Shown here one piece after another: positions 6,248-9,079 of a stretch of 9,079 nt of DNA (positions are counted from its first letter, which is position 1; each line of letters starts with the position of its first letter). Origin of the DNA: Actinomycetota bacterium. Its GTDB lineage: Bacteria; Actinomycetota; Humimicrobiia; Humimicrobiales; Humimicrobiaceae. Location: assembly GCA_018897225.1 (NCBI GenBank), contig JAHILC010000181.1:1-9079 (forward strand). Direction: 5' to 3'. The notes beneath the pieces are model-generated. The model made no database searches and had not been told where the DNA came from. It saw nothing but the letters and a program-made list of their open reading frames with translations. A program made the position numbers and the translations under genes.

Positions 6248-8078
6248 GATAATCATTTATTTCATGCTGGCTCTAGTTGCAGGCCTTACTATACGTCTTT
6301 ATTTTCTTCAGGTAATGAGCGGGTCGATATATGCACAAGAAGCTTCACAAAGCATACTTCGTACCAAATCGATACCTGCGCCGAGAGGAAATATTTTTGA
6401 CAGGAATGGCAAGCTGCTGGTAAAAAACATCACTTCCCCTGCAGTTGCAGTAGATCCCAGGATTGTTGCCACTAATAAAGAAGTGCTCGAAACGCTTAGT
6501 GAAAAATTAAATATCCCATATGATGAAATAGTCAAAAAGGTTGATAAAAGCAATATTTCCTATCTTGAAAGAGTCATTTTGAAACAAAATATCGATTACG
6601 AAACAATGATTTATCTTAAAGAAAATTCAAATTCATTGCCTGGAGTCGAGATTATTGACGTATTTTTCAGGGATTACGAGTATGGTTCGATAGCTTCCCA
6701 TGTGCTTGGATATATTGGTGAAATCGATGAAGAAAAACTAAAGATGAAAAAATACAGCGTTGGTTATGAAGGAGGAGACCAGATCGGGCTTACTGGTATA
6801 GAAGAAGTTTATGAAGATATTCTTAAAGGAACTAAAGGCAAGATTACCTATGAAGTTGATCCACATGGAAAACCAAAAAGTATTGTTGAGGAAGTCCCTT
6901 ATATAGCAGGAAACGATTTATATATCACGATTGATATAGACCTTCAGAAAGTTGTTGAAGAGTTACTTTCAAGCTCAATTATTGCTATTAGAGAAAGAAA
7001 AGTTCCAAAATCTGAAGATTATTTTAAGGCTCCTGGCGGCGCTGTTGTTGTACTGAGTGCAAAGACAGGTGAGGTACTTGCAATGGCAAGCTATCCAACA
7101 TTCGACCCATCTGTTTTTACAGGCGGAATTTCGGTATCTGACTGGAAATATTTAAATGATCCAAAAAATGATTTTCCATTAAATAACAGGGCCGTGATGT
7201 CCTTCGCATCAGGCTCTGTTTTTAAAATAGTAACAGCCTATGGCGGACTTTCTGAAGAAGTCATCAGTGAAAATAGTGTAGAAAGCTGCAGCGGGGTTTG
7301 GTATGGCCTCGGAAGAGATTTTCCCAAATACTGCTGGGCAAAAAGCGGCCATGGCAGCTTAAATATCCTGGGTGCAATAAAATATTCATGTGATATTTAT
7401 TTCTATAATGTAGGTTATGGTCTTTTTGTAAAAAATAATAACACTGGCGAGCTATTACAAAAATATGCAAGGATATTTGGTTTTGGAAGTAAAACCGGAG
7501 TCGACCTGCATTACGAAGATGGCGGGTTAGTTCCCGATAAAAAATGGAAAAAAGAATTTTTTAAAGACCAGAAAGGTAATTCAGTCTGGTTTCCGGGTGA
7601 TACTGTCAATATGTCTATTGGCCAGGGAGATGCACTGGCTACACCGCTGCAAATGGCACAAGCTTATTCAATTATAGCTAACAGAGGCTTAAAATATACG
7701 CCTCATTTTATAAAAGAAGTTAAAGATGCAGAAGGCAATACTTTCCTTGATCCTGCCAGCACAAGCTATGAAGATTTGAATTTAAATAAAGATTATCTTG
7801 AATTGATAGAAAAAGGCTTGGGTCTTGTTGTTTCACAGGGAACTGCCGCAAGAAGATTTACAAATTTTCCGATAAAAGAAATCCCGGTGGCAGGCAAAAC
7901 AGGTACCGCTGAAGTTCTTGGCAAACAAGACTATGGATGGTTTGCAACTTATGCTCCTATAGGAAATCCTGAGTACATCATAGTTGGCATGTTAGAACAA
8001 GCAGGCGGCGGATCGAGTTCAGTAGCCCCTATTGCTGAGAAAATTTATGAATATTTATTCAATATTAATTCAAAATGA
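6213..8078 (+). CDS. mrdA: Penicillin-binding protein 2, elongasome peptidoglycan transpeptidase
   Basis: Class B PBP that crosslinks new glycan strands along the lateral wall together with RodA. One signal-anchor helix (about residues 11-34) is followed by the pedestal/dimerisation region, with SIPAPRGNIFDRNGKLLVKN (53-72) and GLTGIEEVYEDILKGTKG (192-209). The transpeptidase domain runs from about 270: Ser nucleophile motif SVFK (335-338, Ser335), the second motif SCD (392-394; an Asp here is usual in PBP2), and KTG (562-564) in VAGKTGTAEV. VNMSIGQGDALATPLQMAQAY (465-485) is also typical. All catalytic motifs are intact and the length (621 aa) is normal. The start is ATG 6213 (35-bp overlap with mreD) or ATG 6237 (11-bp overlap); an AAAGG abuts the first and neither has well-spaced ribosome signals. 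The TGA stop overlaps the rodA ATG. Confidence 0.97.
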   Translation: MSLDFYTKMKFRIIIYFMLALVAGLTIRLYFLQVMSGSIYAQEASQSILRTKSIPAPRGNIFDRNGKLLVKNITSPAVAVDPRIVATNKEVLETLSEKLNIPYDEIVKKVDKSNISYLERVILKQNIDYETMIYLKENSNSLPGVEIIDVFFRDYEYGSIASHVLGYIGEIDEEKLKMKKYSVGYEGGDQIGLTGIEEVYEDILKGTKGKITYEVDPHGKPKSIVEEVPYIAGNDLYITIDIDLQKVVEELLSSSIIAIRERKVPKSEDYFKAPGGAVVVLSAKTGEVLAMASYPTFDPSVFTGGISVSDWKYLNDPKNDFPLNNRAVMSFASGSVFKIVTAYGGLSEEVISENSVESCSGVWYGLGRDFPKYCWAKSGHGSLNILGAIKYSCDIYFYNVGYGLFVKNNNTGELLQKYARIFGFGSKTGVDLHYEDGGLVPDKKWKKEFFKDQKGNSVWFPGDTVNMSIGQGDALATPLQMAQAYSIIANRGLKYTPHFIKEVKDAEGNTFLDPASTSYEDLNLNKDYLELIEKGLGLVVSQGTAARRFTNFPIKEIPVAGKTGTAEVLGKQDYGWFATYAPIGNPEYIIVGMLEQAGGGSSSVAPIAEKIYEYLFNINSK

Positions 8079-9079
8079 AAGAATCATTTATAAAAAAGAA
8101 TAAAAATTTAGATTTTGACTTTGAATTCCTGGAAGATGAAAAAAAAGGAAAGCTTATGTTTGATTTTATTCTTCCAATGGCAGTATTCTTACTTTCCGGT
8201 TTCGGTCTTCTTATAATTTACAGCGCTACAAAATTTAGCATGCCGGGTGGTGTGACGGACCCGATGTATTATCTTAAAAGGCAGGGCTACGGGTTACTGG
8301 CTGCTGCGGTAATATTTGTGGTTATTCAATTTTTTAATTACAGGTTTGCCCAAAAATTCTGGTGGATATTTTTCCTGCTAAACATTGCAATTCTAGGCGC
8401 CGTACTTGCTTTTGGATATGAAGTTCATGGTTCTAAAAGCTGGATAAATTTAAGGCTTTTTCCCGTACAGCCTTCCGAGTTAGCGAAAATATTAATGGTT
8501 ATATCTGTCGCGGCTTTGCTTTCCAAATGGCCGAGGGAGAAGGAAAACAAAGTTGGGCTTAAAAAAGTTGCTCTTTCCTTTTTTGCAGCAGCAGTAAGTA
8601 TGTTATTGGTTATTCTTCAGCCTGATTATGGAACTGCGCTGATATTTTTTACAGTTTACATGGGGATGCTTTTTATTTCAGGCGCTAATTTTTTCTATTT
8701 TCTTGGCATACTTGCAGCCACTGTTGGAGGATTTTTTGCAGCAATAAAAATTGGTTTGATAAAGCAATACCAGCTTGACAGGATCCTGGTTTTATTAAAA
8801 CCAGATATCCAAAAAGAAGGTATCGGTTATAACCTTTTTCAGTCAAAGCTAGCCATAGGTTCGGGAGGGCTTTGGGGCAAAGGCTTGTTTCTTGGAAAGC
8901 AGACAAATCTAAGCTATGTCCCAGAGCATCATACAGACTTCATTTTTTCAGTAATTGGCGAAGAAATAGGTTTCTTTGGCGCTGTTCTTATTATCCTGGC
9001 GCTGGCTCTTATTATATGGCGCTGTTTCTACATTGCATCAAAGGCGCAAAATAGCTTTGGCTCTTTGCTTGCATCAGGA
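8075..9079 (+). CDS. rodA: Peptidoglycan glycosyltransferase RodA (SEDS family), 3' end outside window
   Basis: Multi-pass SEDS polymerase that joins lipid II into glycan strands with PBP2. The frame is open from ATG 8075 (ATGA overlap with mrdA) to the window edge, 335 codons. Family blocks appear in order: IIYSATKFS after the first helix, YLKRQGYG, HGSKSWINLRLFPVQPSELAK, ILQPDYGTALIF, GYNLFQSKLAIGSGGLWGKG, and YVPEHHTDFIFSVIGEEIGF, which includes the conserved Asp of the SEDS catalytic cavity. The QPSELAK and HHTDFIF forms, and the place right after PBP2, fit RodA rather than FtsW or SpoVE. The protein begins with about 27 charged, largely acidic cytoplasmic residues before the first membrane helix. 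About 40-90 residues should lie beyond the window. Confidence 0.96.
   Translation, partial: MKESFIKKNKNLDFDFEFLEDEKKGKLMFDFILPMAVFLLSGFGLLIIYSATKFSMPGGVTDPMYYLKRQGYGLLAAAVIFVVIQFFNYRFAQKFWWIFFLLNIAILGAVLAFGYEVHGSKSWINLRLFPVQPSELAKILMVISVAALLSKWPREKENKVGLKKVALSFFAAAVSMLLVILQPDYGTALIFFTVYMGMLFISGANFFYFLGILAATVGGFFAAIKIGLIKQYQLDRILVLLKPDIQKEGIGYNLFQSKLAIGSGGLWGKGLFLGKQTNLSYVPEHHTDFIFSVIGEEIGFFGAVLIILALALIIWRCFYIASKAQNSFGSLLASG

Noticed and set aside
8872..9054. Plus-strand 60-codon frame inside rodA
   Set aside because: It lies out of frame within the conserved C-terminal half of RodA and has no family features.

Overview
This window is a single, tightly packed, one-direction block of housekeeping and cell-wall genes on the + strand. 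It is AT-rich, uses AGA/AGG for arginine and ATA for isoleucine freely, and carries no tRNA, rRNA, insertion sequence, CRISPR array or phage gene that I can see. The order is valS (3' end) - folC - membrane/double zinc-ribbon protein - ndk - DUF4321-like small membrane protein - a truncated maf remnant - mreB - mreC - mreD - mrdA (PBP2) - rodA (5' part). Every gene is within about 50 bp of the next or overlaps it, except for the 137 bp between the DUF4321-like gene and mreB, which holds the maf remnant.

Layout. Positions 1-2494 carry the C-terminal part of valyl-tRNA synthetase (from the KMSKS loop on) and a complete folylpolyglutamate/dihydrofolate synthase, joined by an overlapping stop/start. 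Positions 2508-3693 carry three small genes: a two-helix membrane protein with eight zinc-ribbon cysteines, nucleoside diphosphate kinase, and an 85-residue membrane protein of DUF4321 type. Positions 3671-3784 keep only the first ~37 codons of a Maf-type nucleotide pyrophosphatase, ending in a stop. Positions 3831-9079 are the rod-shape (elongasome) cluster: MreB filament, MreC scaffold, MreD membrane partner, the class B transpeptidase PBP2 and the SEDS glycosyltransferase RodA. The last gene runs off the end of the window.

How the genes work together. MreB, MreC, MreD, PBP2 and RodA are the core lateral-wall synthesis machine: RodA polymerises lipid II, PBP2 crosslinks, MreC/MreD regulate PBP2-RodA, and MreB orients the complex. 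The upstream genes (Val-tRNA, folate, NTP pools) are general growth functions that share the transcription direction and perhaps transcripts.

Organism. The cell is probably a rod-shaped bacterium. A DUF4321-maf-(radC)-mreBCD-mrdA neighbourhood is familiar from Clostridia-like Firmicutes. The folC - zinc-ribbon - ndk arrangement, and rodA directly after mrdA without minC/minD, remind me more of deep-branching Actinomycetota (Coriobacteriia and uncultured relatives). I lean toward a low-GC, uncultured member of one of these two groups. That is inference from gene order and remembered families, not from any search.

The most notable finding is the sharply truncated maf with radC absent. I found no convincing new multi-gene system: the rest is a conventional, if interesting, core-gene cluster.
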